From Mucilaginibacter sp. L3T2-6 (GTDB taxonomy: Bacteria > Bacteroidota > Bacteroidia > Sphingobacteriales > Sphingobacteriaceae), in contig NZ_JAUMKC010000013.1 in assembly GCF_030519355.1 (NCBI RefSeq), forward strand, positions 62,001 to 126,000: a DNA stretch of 64,000 bases, written 5' to 3'. Under the pieces are notes generated by a model. It searched no databases. It was not told where the DNA came from and saw nothing but the letters and a program-made list of their open reading frames with translations. Position numbers and translations under genes: made by a program. Numbering within the stretch: position 1 is the stretch's first letter; every line of letters begins with the position of its first letter. Below are positions 1 to 7,943 of the stretch, piece after piece.

Positions 1-1214
1 CAGATACCCGACCGGTCGGTTCCAATCCAAACATTTTTGTTATTATCGGTACACATGCTTTGTACAAAAGCGATACTTGGATTTGTTTTTGGAGACCACA
101 GGTGTGCCGGTACGCCATCATTATATCTAATTATGCCGTTGCCTGCAGTTCCCAATAAAATATCACCGTACATATCTTGCGCAATACTCGTTACCACCGG
201 GCTTGCAGTTGCTCCGGGCAGATTGTCGTACAATAAATGATTGCCGCCTTCATAACGGTATATGCCATTGCCTTGTGTACCCAACCAAACATTTTGATCC
301 CTGTCACAATATATGGCCGATACGGCAATGTTCGTTAGTCCGTTCTCTCTATTAAAATGGACAGTTTTTTGTTTACTGATAAGGTATGCTCCCCGCTGTG
401 CGCCAATCCATAAATTGCCCTGGTAATCCTGATCGAAACTTAGCAGCGGCCCATTTTTGGCATCTATAAATTTATTTTTAACAGGCGATATTTTGCCACC
501 TTCCGCCAAAAATAAGCCATCCAAACCAAGCAGGTAAAGCTTTTTATAGTTAAACCTATCAAATTGTATTTTAAATACGAATGCACGTTTTTCCGAGTTA
601 TCGTACCTGGCAAAAAGCTGCCATTTATTATCAATAAATTTATAAACCCCTTTTTCCCAAAACGAGCCGTACAAACTGCCTGCCTTATCAGTGGTAATAG
701 CTATAACGCGGCCCAGACTGTCAGGCAACGTAATCTTTTTCATTTGCCGGTCGGTAACCCGGTAAAGGCTGTTGTCCATCAATGCCCATACATTACCGGC
801 CTTATCCCCGGTTACGTACAATACATAGGTACGCCTGACGCCGGCCGGTACAGCGTAATTATAAGTTTTCTGGCCATCGTATGATGACAAGCCCTTTTGC
901 GTGCCGATCCAAAGCGTCCCCTTTGAATCGGTATAGTTGGTGTAAACAAAATTATTAGCTAAACCGGTCGCTTTGGATACGCTGAAATATTCGTGCCCGT
1001 CGTAACGACAAATGCCCCCAAGAGTAGCTATCCATAGCCGGTGATAACTATCCTCGCAAAAATTGTTTACCTGCGATTGAATAAGACCATCCTCAATGTC
1101 ATAGTGAGCGAACGCATACTTTTGAGCCGTTACCCGATAGCCGTAAAAAATTCCAAGCCAAAACAGCAAAACTGAAAAAAGCCGAAGGAATACGCTATTT
1201 GATGATTTATCCAA
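1..1214 (-). CDS. Two-component-type sensor, N-terminal propeller part (partial)
   Basis: Reading the minus strand from a TTG at 1214 gives about 404 codons that stay open to the window edge. Residues 9-31 form a hydrophobic signal or anchor segment. Repeated reg_prop (two-component regulator propeller) motifs follow, such as GTLWIGTQKGLSSYDG, NLWIGAQRGAYLI and NVWLGTQGNGIYRYEG. In Bacteroidota this periplasmic propeller normally precedes a Y_Y_Y domain and either a hybrid histidine kinase or a LuxR-type regulator; that part lies outside the window. The gene diverges from the FecR/SusC/SusD locus, so it is a candidate glycan sensor for it (inference). No ATG is available near the N-terminus. 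The TTG follows a GAGAGGA stretch with very short spacing, so the exact start is uncertain. Confidence 0.85.
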   Translation of the reverse strand, partial: MDKSSNSVFLRLFSVLLFWLGIFYGYRVTAQKYAFAHYDIEDGLIQSQVNNFCEDSYHRLWIATLGGICRYDGHEYFSVSKATGLANNFVYTNYTDSKGTLWIGTQKGLSSYDGQKTYNYAVPAGVRRTYVLYVTGDKAGNVWALMDNSLYRVTDRQMKKITLPDSLGRVIAITTDKAGSLYGSFWEKGVYKFIDNKWQLFARYDNSEKRAFVFKIQFDRFNYKKLYLLGLDGLFLAEGGKISPVKNKFIDAKNGPLLSFDQDYQGNLWIGAQRGAYLISKQKTVHFNRENGLTNIAVSAIYCDRDQNVWLGTQGNGIYRYEGGNHLLYDNLPGATASPVVTSIAQDMYGDILLGTAGNGIIRYNDGVPAHLWSPKTNPSIAFVQSMCTDNNKNVWIGTDRSGI

Positions 1215-1273
1215 GTCCTCTCTTATCCGATATAAATAAGGCTCAAATTAAGCTAATAACACCAGAAAATAAA

Positions 1274-1292
1274 ATCCCCCTATCGGGGGGAT
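1274..1292. promoter_or_regulatory. Perfect 7-bp hairpin in divergent intergenic region
   Basis: ATCCCCC (1274-1280) and GGGGGAT (1286-1292) flank the loop TATCG. The hairpin sits between the divergent sensor and FecR genes. There is no T-tract directly after it, so it is more likely an operator or leader structure than a terminator. Nothing else recognisable is seen in 1215-1500. Confidence 0.4.
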
Positions 1293-1500
1293 AATCTATT
1301 TTTAAAGCATTGCATATTCACCAATGTAAAATTTGGCACTCATCAAAATCCAGCTCATAGTGCACCAGTTACATTTTTAACCGCCCGGAATACAATATTT
1401 TACCCTGGTAAAGGTGGTAAATGAAAAATTTAAAAATATTTTACCTCCCACTAAGGGATTGCTGCCTTTTAGCGGACTTACTATTAAACACCGCCGCCGA

Positions 1501-2658
1501 ATGGAAGACCGCTACCAGGAACTTGCAAAAAAATGGCTCGATAAAACTATCACTCCGGCCGAACAGGAGGAGTTTGCCGCCTGGTATAATGCCGGTCAGG
1601 ATGATCCGGTTGAAATTCCCGCCGGCTTTGCCGGGAGTGAAGATGTACTGCGGCAGCGCATCTTAAATAAAATAAACCAGGCAGTTAAGGATAATGATAA
1701 ACCGCGAAGTTTTAGAATACCTGCATGGCTGCGTTATGCTGCTGCCGTTCTGTTTTGTGCGGTTGGCTTTGCAGGCTACCGCGTTTGTAACCATTTCAAA
1801 CAGGTGCGCCAATTGGCATCCCATACCCATCAGCAAATAAAAAACGATGTGCTGCCGGGCGGCAATAAAGCCACGCTCACGCTGGCGAACGGTAAAGTGA
1901 TAAACCTTAGCGACGTGAAAAACGGCTTACTTACTAACCAGGGCCAGACACGTTTAAAAAAAGACAAAGACGGCCGTATAATATATGAAAATACCGATGC
2001 CAAAGCGGTCGATTCGGCGTCTATATTTAATACCATCAATATACCCAAAGGCGGTCAGTTCCAGGTAGTATTGAGCGACGGCAGCAAGGTATGGCTTAAT
2101 TCTGCATCATCACTTACGTTCCCAACTATGTTTCCAAAAAATGAACGCAAGGTTACCATAACCGGGGAAGCATATTTTGAAGTTACTAAAAACAAGCATG
2201 CGCCTTTTAGAGTAATAACAGGCAAGCAAACCGTAGAAGTGTTGGGTACGCATTTCAATATTAATGGCTACACCGATGAGGCGGCTATCAGGACAACGTT
2301 AATACAGGGAAGCGTAAAAGTCTCAACAGATGCACAAAGCACTATCTTAAAGCCGGAGGAGCAATCTGCAATATCTAATGATAAGACGGGTAAAATACTT
2401 GTAAATACTGTTGATATTGACGATGTCCTCGCCTGGACGAGCGGCAATTTTCAATTTGAAAAAGCTGAGATACCGCTAATTATGCGGCAGGCCTCGCGCT
2501 GGTACGATGTTGATGTAAAATATGAAGGGGAAATTCCTCACAGACGGTTTACGGGCAGTATATCGCGCAATGTAAATCTTTCTGAATTATTAAAGATGTT
2601 AAAATATACCGGTATAAACTTCAGGATAGCGGGTAAGACCATCATAGTTACCTCCTGA
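1501..2658 (+). CDS. FecR family anti-sigma factor
   Basis: This is an inner-membrane regulator of the FecR family (385 residues). Such proteins relay a signal from a TonB-dependent receptor with an STN domain to an ECF sigma factor. The N-terminal cytoplasmic segment (MEDRYQELAKKWLDKTITP) is typical, and a single transmembrane helix lies at about residues 77-95. The periplasmic FecR domain contains the VWLNSASSLTFP and GEAYFEVTKN motifs. A DUF4974-type C-terminal domain follows at about 310-385 and ends in INFRIAGKTIIVTS. An in-frame GTG exists at 1414, but ATG 1501 matches the usual start of the family. The STN receptor lies directly downstream. No ECF sigma gene is adjacent on the left, where one is normally found. 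Confidence 0.93.
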   Translation: MEDRYQELAKKWLDKTITPAEQEEFAAWYNAGQDDPVEIPAGFAGSEDVLRQRILNKINQAVKDNDKPRSFRIPAWLRYAAAVLFCAVGFAGYRVCNHFKQVRQLASHTHQQIKNDVLPGGNKATLTLANGKVINLSDVKNGLLTNQGQTRLKKDKDGRIIYENTDAKAVDSASIFNTINIPKGGQFQVVLSDGSKVWLNSASSLTFPTMFPKNERKVTITGEAYFEVTKNKHAPFRVITGKQTVEVLGTHFNINGYTDEAAIRTTLIQGSVKVSTDAQSTILKPEEQSAISNDKTGKILVNTVDIDDVLAWTSGNFQFEKAEIPLIMRQASRWYDVDVKYEGEIPHRRFTGSISRNVNLSELLKMLKYTGINFRIAGKTIIVTS

Positions 2659-2724
2659 TATACCAACCTATAAACTATTGAAAAACATTTAACCACCGCG
2701 CCTCATAACCGGCCTGCGGTATTT

Positions 2725-2746
2725 GCTGCTGCCCATTGGCAGCGGC
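2725..2746 (+). promoter_or_regulatory. Hairpin in the FecR-susC intergenic leader
   Basis: GCTGCTGCC (2725-2733) pairs with GGCAGCGGC (2738-2746) over a 4-nt loop, with one G-T wobble. It lies 67 nt after the FecR stop codon and has no T-tract. It could be a 3'-end or processing structure of the FecR mRNA. Confidence 0.45.
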
Positions 2747-2795
2747 TGGACATATACGTGAATCAACCAATTGTTTAACCATAAATAAAAGCATT

Positions 2796-2825
2796 ATGAA
2801 GGAATTGATACGCAGATACCCCTAA
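2796..2825 (+). CDS. Possible 9-codon leader peptide upstream of susC
   Basis: ATG 2796 opens a reading frame of nine codons (MKELIRRYP) ending at TAA 2823-2825. The stop codon lies inside the next hairpin (2817-2837), which is followed by AACC and five T residues. This arrangement resembles a transcription-attenuation leader. Translation and function are inference, and a frame this short can arise by chance. Confidence 0.25.
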   Translation: MKELIRRYP

Positions 2826-2845
2826 GGCCTGAGGGTAACCTTTTT
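2817..2845 (+). terminator. Putative attenuator hairpin before susC
   Basis: TACCC (2817-2821) pairs with GGGTA (2833-2837), and after AACC a T5 run occupies 2841-2845. The stem is short and the T-run is offset, so it would be a weak terminator. The stop codon of the short leader frame lies inside it. Confidence 0.35.
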
Positions 2846-2869
2846 ATGGCAACATAAATAACAAAAAAT

Positions 2870-2898
2870 CCGGGGAGGCGTTGCAGCGCCTGCCCCGG
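2870..2898 (+). promoter_or_regulatory. GC-rich hairpin in susC 5' leader
   Basis: CCGGGG (2870-2875) pairs with CCCCGG (2893-2898), and GGCG (2877-2880) pairs with CGCC (2887-2890), with a small internal loop and a 6-nt terminal loop. It lies about 74 nt upstream of the susC ATG and stands out from its AT-rich surroundings. It could affect leader stability or translation. Confidence 0.5.
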
Positions 2899-2971
2899 GT
2901 TATTATTCGGGTTACCTCCATCCGCAATCGAGAAATTGAAAATTAAGTTCTTAACCCAAACACACAAAACT

Positions 2972-5900
2972 ATGAAATTTAATTTTAGGGTAATGCCCCC
3001 GGCGCGGCGTTGCCTCTCCAAAATTCTACTAGCTATGAAAATAACTGCGTTTTTAATATTTGCAGTTCTTTTAAATGTAAGCGCCAAAACATTCAGCCAG
3101 AACATTAGCATCCACCAGAGCAATGTTTCGGTTGAAAAGGTGCTGAAGCTGATAAAAAAACAAAGCGGCTACAACTACTTTTACGATGAGGATGCAGTGG
3201 CGAAAACGTCCAAAGTATCAATCGATATTAACAATGCGTCGGTGGACGAGGTGCTGGCAGCATGTTTTAAAAATCAACCGCTCACTTACCGTATTTTTCA
3301 GCAAACTATTGTGGTAAAGGCCAGGGAGGAAGAAAAGCAGGCAGCAAAAATCGCGATAAAAATATCCGGTACAGTCAGCGATGCTAAAGGTCCTCTGCCC
3401 GGTGTAAACGTTAAAGTAAAAAACACCACCATGGGAACTGTCACAGATGTCAATGGCAAGTATTCGCTGGATGGTGTTGACGGTGGCGCAACACTGGTGT
3501 TTTCGTTTGTAGGCTATAGCAGCCAGGAAATACCTGTTAATAACCGCGAAACCATTGACGTAAAACTTGTTGAGGCGCCAAAGGCGCTAAACGAGGTGGT
3601 AGTGGTAGGTTATGGTACAACTAAAAGGGTTGACCTTACCGGCGCTGTGGGCAGTGTTAATGATAAGCAATTGCAGGAGCGCCCGGCTATCAACATCGAA
3701 CAGGAACTTGCCGGCAAAATTGCCGGGGTGAATGTGTCGACCAACTCCGGTGCACCTGGCGGCGGCACCAAAATAAGGATACGCGGCTATAGCTCAATCA
3801 ATACCAGTACAGACCCTTTATATGTGGTGGACGGGGTGGTTTGGACTGAAGGCGGCGCTTCTATCAATCCGAATGACGTAGCATCTATCGACGTTTTGAA
3901 AGATGCTTCATCAACCGCGATTTACGGTACCCGCGGCGCTAACGGTGTAATTCTCATTACTACCAAAAGGGGCAGCGGCAAAAAAGGCGGCACAGTAAGC
4001 TATGACGCCTATGGAAGCGTAGGCGTATTGGCGCGAAAACTGAAGGTGCTGGACTCTAAACAATTTTTGAATGTAGAGGACATTTCATACAACAACATTA
4101 AGAAATACGACCCCCAGGGCTGGGCAGACGGCAAATATGCTGATGACGATCCAAAGGTTATCCGCACAGCTCTTATCGGCAAATTGTTCGATGCTAACCT
4201 GAACCCGTTATACAATACCGATTGGCAGGATGTGATGACCCGCCATGCATTCAGTCAAAATCATAACCTTAGCTTTACAAATGGCACCGAAAGCCTTAAC
4301 TACGGCTTGTTCCTGAATTATGGCGATGACGAAGGTATCATTATCAACAGCTACCAAAAACGCTACAATGCCCGTTTAACCATGGATGACCAGATAAAGC
4401 CCTGGCTAAAGGTTGGTGCTACACTGAATTATGACTACCGGGTGACCCGCACGCAGGACGACGGAACAGGCGGCAACAACATTCCGCGTATGCTGGTCGA
4501 GATGCCATCGATATTCCCGGTTCGTTATCCGGATGGCTCTTACGCCAAACGCACCGACTACAAGAATATGGAAGGCGGCGATAACCCGGTTGCACAGGCA
4601 AATGAAATAGTATCGTTGCATTACAACCGTGTGTTTAGCGGCAATGGGTATCTGAATATTAACTTTATGCCAGGCTTAGATTTTCGCACCACTATCGGGG
4701 TTACCACATCCAGTAATACCGATCCGCACTCACAAACCGGTTTGGTTGGCGGTCAGACAGTTGGCCAGCAGTACAGCTCGGCTTCCATAAACGAGTCGAA
4801 CAACGTCTTTTGGCAATGGGAGAACCATCTTACTTATAATAAAAAGTTTAACGACGTTCATGCATTAAACGTGGTGGTTGGTGTAGAACGTCAAAATTTT
4901 AGCGGATTAAGCGCTTATGGCTCAACCCGTACCCTGTCCGACGATTATTACAGCTACTACAACCTGGGTGCAGGCGGTTTGCCGGGTATCCCTTCATCAA
5001 ACTATGATGCATGGCAAATGCAATCTTTCTTCGGCCGGTTAAATTATTCATACAACGATAAGTATTTGTTAACCGTAACAGGCCGTGAGGATGGTTCGTC
5101 ACGTTTTGGTTCGAAAACAAAATACGGTTTCTTTCCGTCAGCTGCCATAGCATGGCGTGCAGGCCAGGAAGACTTTTTAAAGGATAATAAGGTTATCTCC
5201 GACCTTAAATTCAGGCTAAGCTATGGTCTTACCGGTAACTCCGAAATCGGTCAGTACCGATCATTAGCAAACATCAATACTAATAACTATCCGTTCGGAG
5301 GCGCGCAGTCTATCGGTACCAGCTTAACCAGTATTGGCAATGATGATTTGCAATGGGAAAAGACAGCGGAATACGATTTCGGTGTATCATTCGGCCTGTT
5401 TAACAACCGTTTAACAGTAGAGGCTGATGCGTATCTGAAAAAAACCAAGGCGCTGCTGCTGAACGCTCCGCTGCCGGAAACCAGTGGTTTTACCAGTGTA
5501 TATAAAAATATCGGCCAGATAGAAAATAAAGGTATAGAAGTTACCTTAAATAGCGTAAACATTAAGAGCCAGAACTTTAGCTGGAATAGCAGCTTTAATA
5601 TCTCATTCCTGAAAAACAAGATATTGAACCTTGGCGCCAGCAACGACGATATCTTTCTCTCCCCTACGTTCCTGTCTCAATTTAATTTAATGCGCGTTGG
5701 CTTACCTGCAGGAACATTCTGGGGCTACAAAGTGCAAGGCACCTGGGGCACTGCCGAAGCTACCGAAGCTGCCAAATACGGCTTGTTACCTGGCGACCTG
5801 AAAATATGGGACAAAAACGGCGATGGTAAAATTACTGCCGACGATAAAACCGTGCTGGGTAAATCAACCCCGGATGGTTACGGCACTTTCATGAACACCT

Positions 5901-6373
5901 TCAGGTACAAAAATTTTGATTTAGCGCTGGAACTTCAATTTGATTACGGTAACCAGGTAATGAACCTTACCCGTCACTCGGGCCAGGACCGTACCGGGCA
6001 AGCCAATAGTTATGCAACGGTGTTAAACGCCTGGACGCCAACCAACCAGAATACCGATATTGCTGAAGACAGGCCTGCGTATGTTCGCTATCAAACCGAG
6101 ATCTACTCGACAAAAGTTGAGAACGGTTCGTTTATTCGCGGTAAGACGATGACATTGGGCTATACTTTCCAGCCTGATTTTGTGAAGAAGATAAAGATGA
6201 GCCGCTTAAGGGTGTACGCACAGGCACAAAACCTGTTCCTGATAACCAAGTATACCGGTTACGATCCGGAAGTCTCAACCTACAATGGTTCCAGCAATTT
6301 CACACAGGGTATCCTCTTTTATGATTATCCAAAACCAAGGACATTCCTGCTTGGGTTAAATGCAAGTTTTTAA
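2972..6373 (+). CDS. SusC/RagA TonB-dependent receptor with STN domain
   Basis: This outer-membrane TonB-dependent transporter (1133 residues) is predicted to import oligosaccharides captured by the SusD partner. It has an N-terminal signal segment at about 18-42. A secretin/TonB short N-terminal (STN) domain spans about 43-117 and is the part that signals to FecR. A carboxypeptidase-regulatory-like domain (about 129-200, ISGTVSDAKGPLPGVNV) follows. The plug begins with the SusC hallmark EVVVVGYGTTKRVDLTGAV at about 208, and the C-terminus is a 22-strand barrel of normal family length. An in-frame TTG at 2936 was rejected in favour of ATG 2972. SusD follows after 21 nt. FecR upstream plus the STN domain imply trans-envelope regulation. 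Confidence 0.97.
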   Translation: MKFNFRVMPPARRCLSKILLAMKITAFLIFAVLLNVSAKTFSQNISIHQSNVSVEKVLKLIKKQSGYNYFYDEDAVAKTSKVSIDINNASVDEVLAACFKNQPLTYRIFQQTIVVKAREEEKQAAKIAIKISGTVSDAKGPLPGVNVKVKNTTMGTVTDVNGKYSLDGVDGGATLVFSFVGYSSQEIPVNNRETIDVKLVEAPKALNEVVVVGYGTTKRVDLTGAVGSVNDKQLQERPAINIEQELAGKIAGVNVSTNSGAPGGGTKIRIRGYSSINTSTDPLYVVDGVVWTEGGASINPNDVASIDVLKDASSTAIYGTRGANGVILITTKRGSGKKGGTVSYDAYGSVGVLARKLKVLDSKQFLNVEDISYNNIKKYDPQGWADGKYADDDPKVIRTALIGKLFDANLNPLYNTDWQDVMTRHAFSQNHNLSFTNGTESLNYGLFLNYGDDEGIIINSYQKRYNARLTMDDQIKPWLKVGATLNYDYRVTRTQDDGTGGNNIPRMLVEMPSIFPVRYPDGSYAKRTDYKNMEGGDNPVAQANEIVSLHYNRVFSGNGYLNINFMPGLDFRTTIGVTTSSNTDPHSQTGLVGGQTVGQQYSSASINESNNVFWQWENHLTYNKKFNDVHALNVVVGVERQNFSGLSAYGSTRTLSDDYYSYYNLGAGGLPGIPSSNYDAWQMQSFFGRLNYSYNDKYLLTVTGREDGSSRFGSKTKYGFFPSAAIAWRAGQEDFLKDNKVISDLKFRLSYGLTGNSEIGQYRSLANINTNNYPFGGAQSIGTSLTSIGNDDLQWEKTAEYDFGVSFGLFNNRLTVEADAYLKKTKALLLNAPLPETSGFTSVYKNIGQIENKGIEVTLNSVNIKSQNFSWNSSFNISFLKNKILNLGASNDDIFLSPTFLSQFNLMRVGLPAGTFWGYKVQGTWGTAEATEAAKYGLLPGDLKIWDKNGDGKITADDKTVLGKSTPDGYGTFMNTFRYKNFDLALELQFDYGNQVMNLTRHSGQDRTGQANSYATVLNAWTPTNQNTDIAEDRPAYVRYQTEIYSTKVENGSFIRGKTMTLGYTFQPDFVKKIKMSRLRVYAQAQNLFLITKYTGYDPEVSTYNGSSNFTQGILFYDYPKPRTFLLGLNASF

Positions 6374-6394
6374 TAATTATTAAAGCAGAAAAAC

Positions 6395-7870
6395 ATGAAA
6401 TTCAACATAAAAAAATACGGGGCCGGGTTTACTTTACTTGTCCTTATGTTTACAGTTAGCAGTTGCAAAAAATACCTGGATGAAAAGGATAATAGCAACT
6501 TCGTGAAAACCAATTACTTTAAATCGGCATCACAAGCACGCACTTTTGTCAACGGCATCTACGTACAGCTGCACCTGTTTCAAAATGGCGATGCATATGG
6601 AGAGGCGCCATTTATAACTCTGGAGTTGTTTGCCGGTCACGCAACCTCACTTGGTCAAAGCGTTAACAATAATAACGTTATACACCAACGTACCGATGCC
6701 GTTAACCCAGGCTTTGAGGATGTATGGAAAAATAGTTACAACGCTATTGCTAATGCTAATCTTGCGCTTCAGCGTATACCTGGCGTTCCCATGGATGATG
6801 CCGCAAAGAAAAGCCTGATGGGGGAGGCGTACTTCCTCCGTGCCTTCTTTTATTATCATCTGGTCCGTTTGTATGGAGACGTGCCACTGATTACAGAACC
6901 GGTAACCCTTGATAGTCCGGATTTATATCCGGAGCGTACGGCTACAGCTAAGGTTTATGACCAGATCATTTCAGACCTTCAGGCTGCGGAAGCTTCAGGT
7001 TTGCCGGAGACAGACCAGACAGGCCACGTGTCTTTAGGAGCGGTACGCACCTTACTGGCCAGCGTTTATCTTACAACTGCCGGTTATCCATTGCAAAAAA
7101 CCGCAAATTATGCATTAGCAGCTGCTGAAGCACAAAAAGTATTGCCCGATTATACCTTATTTACCGATTATGCTTTTTTGCATGACAATGCGCACAAAAA
7201 CACAGGTGAGCTGATATTCCAGGGCCAGTATTTGGCTGGTGTGGCTGACAACGCCATCACTCAGTTAACCGTTCCTTTTAACCTGCCGGTAGGTGCTTAT
7301 GGCGACCACCTGGGGGCGATGATCCCAACTAACCAGTTTGTTGCAAGCTACGAGGCAGGCGATTTGCGTGCGCAGGAAAAGCAGTTTTATTTTTCGAGCT
7401 ATAATGGCGTAGATTTCGGGGAACATTGTTTATACAAATTTTTCCATGTGGAAAGTGCTACCGGGAATGGCATCTGCGATGAGAACTGGACCTTCTTCCG
7501 TCTGCCCGAAGCGCAGCTGATCTATGCTGAAGCGTCCAATGAAGTTAATGGCCCGACCGATGAAGCCTATGCACAGGTTAACGCTATCCGCGCGCGCGCC
7601 AAACTGGCCCCGCTGGCTGGCTTGAACAAAGACCAGTTCCGTGAGGCTATCTGGAAAGAACGTTACCATGAACTGGCTTACGAGGATAAAGCCTATTTTG
7701 ATATACAGCGCACTCACATGATTTATGATGTGGTTCACAATACGTTCGGTGATGCAACAAGCACCCCGAACGAACAGGGGGTAACCATGAAGGCTCAGTA
7801 TTATCTCTGGCCAATACCCCAGCGCGAGATCGACACCAACAACAAGTTGAAACAAAACGCAGGTTGGTAA
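6395..7870 (+). CDS. SusD/RagB family glycan-binding lipoprotein
   Basis: This surface lipoprotein (491 residues) partners the preceding SusC and binds the glycan at the cell surface. The signal peptide ends in a lipobox with Cys24 (TVSSC). The TPR-like SusD core is visible from motifs such as GEAYFLRAFFYYHLVRLYGDVPL and RLPEAQLIYAEASNEVNG. The C-terminal segment ends LWPIPQREIDTNNKLKQNAGW, which is typical of RagB/SusD proteins. The motif stretches quoted are fragments of longer conserved blocks. It lies 21 nt after susC and is followed by a strong terminator, so FecR-susC-susD form one unit. Confidence 0.96.
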   Translation: MKFNIKKYGAGFTLLVLMFTVSSCKKYLDEKDNSNFVKTNYFKSASQARTFVNGIYVQLHLFQNGDAYGEAPFITLELFAGHATSLGQSVNNNNVIHQRTDAVNPGFEDVWKNSYNAIANANLALQRIPGVPMDDAAKKSLMGEAYFLRAFFYYHLVRLYGDVPLITEPVTLDSPDLYPERTATAKVYDQIISDLQAAEASGLPETDQTGHVSLGAVRTLLASVYLTTAGYPLQKTANYALAAAEAQKVLPDYTLFTDYAFLHDNAHKNTGELIFQGQYLAGVADNAITQLTVPFNLPVGAYGDHLGAMIPTNQFVASYEAGDLRAQEKQFYFSSYNGVDFGEHCLYKFFHVESATGNGICDENWTFFRLPEAQLIYAEASNEVNGPTDEAYAQVNAIRARAKLAPLAGLNKDQFREAIWKERYHELAYEDKAYFDIQRTHMIYDVVHNTFGDATSTPNEQGVTMKAQYYLWPIPQREIDTNNKLKQNAGW

Positions 7871-7880
7871 AATAATTAAT

Positions 7881-7913
7881 ATAAAAGACCGGTTATCACA
7901 GCCGGTCTTTTAT
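7881..7913 (+). terminator. Intrinsic terminator after susD
   Basis: A perfect 12-bp stem, ATAAAAGACCGG (7881-7892) with CCGGTCTTTTAT (7902-7913), has a 9-nt loop and a T-rich end. It lies 10 nt after the susD stop codon. Confidence 0.9.
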
Positions 7914-7943
7914 ATTTACAGCGTATTCTATTATTAACTGTTG

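Noticed and set aside
1330..1352. TTTGGCAC resembling a sigma-54 -24 element upstream of FecR
   Set aside because: At the required distance there is no GC or TTGCA -12 element.
1421..1666. Plus-strand frame of 81 codons overlapping the FecR start
   Set aside because: It is out of frame with the clear FecR N-terminus and shows no known motif. It is not a remnant of a sigma factor.
2794..3123. Minus-strand frame of 109 codons antisense to the susC start
   Set aside because: It is a shadow of susC coding sequence with no known motif. A regulatory antisense RNA is conceivable but nothing in the sequence supports it.
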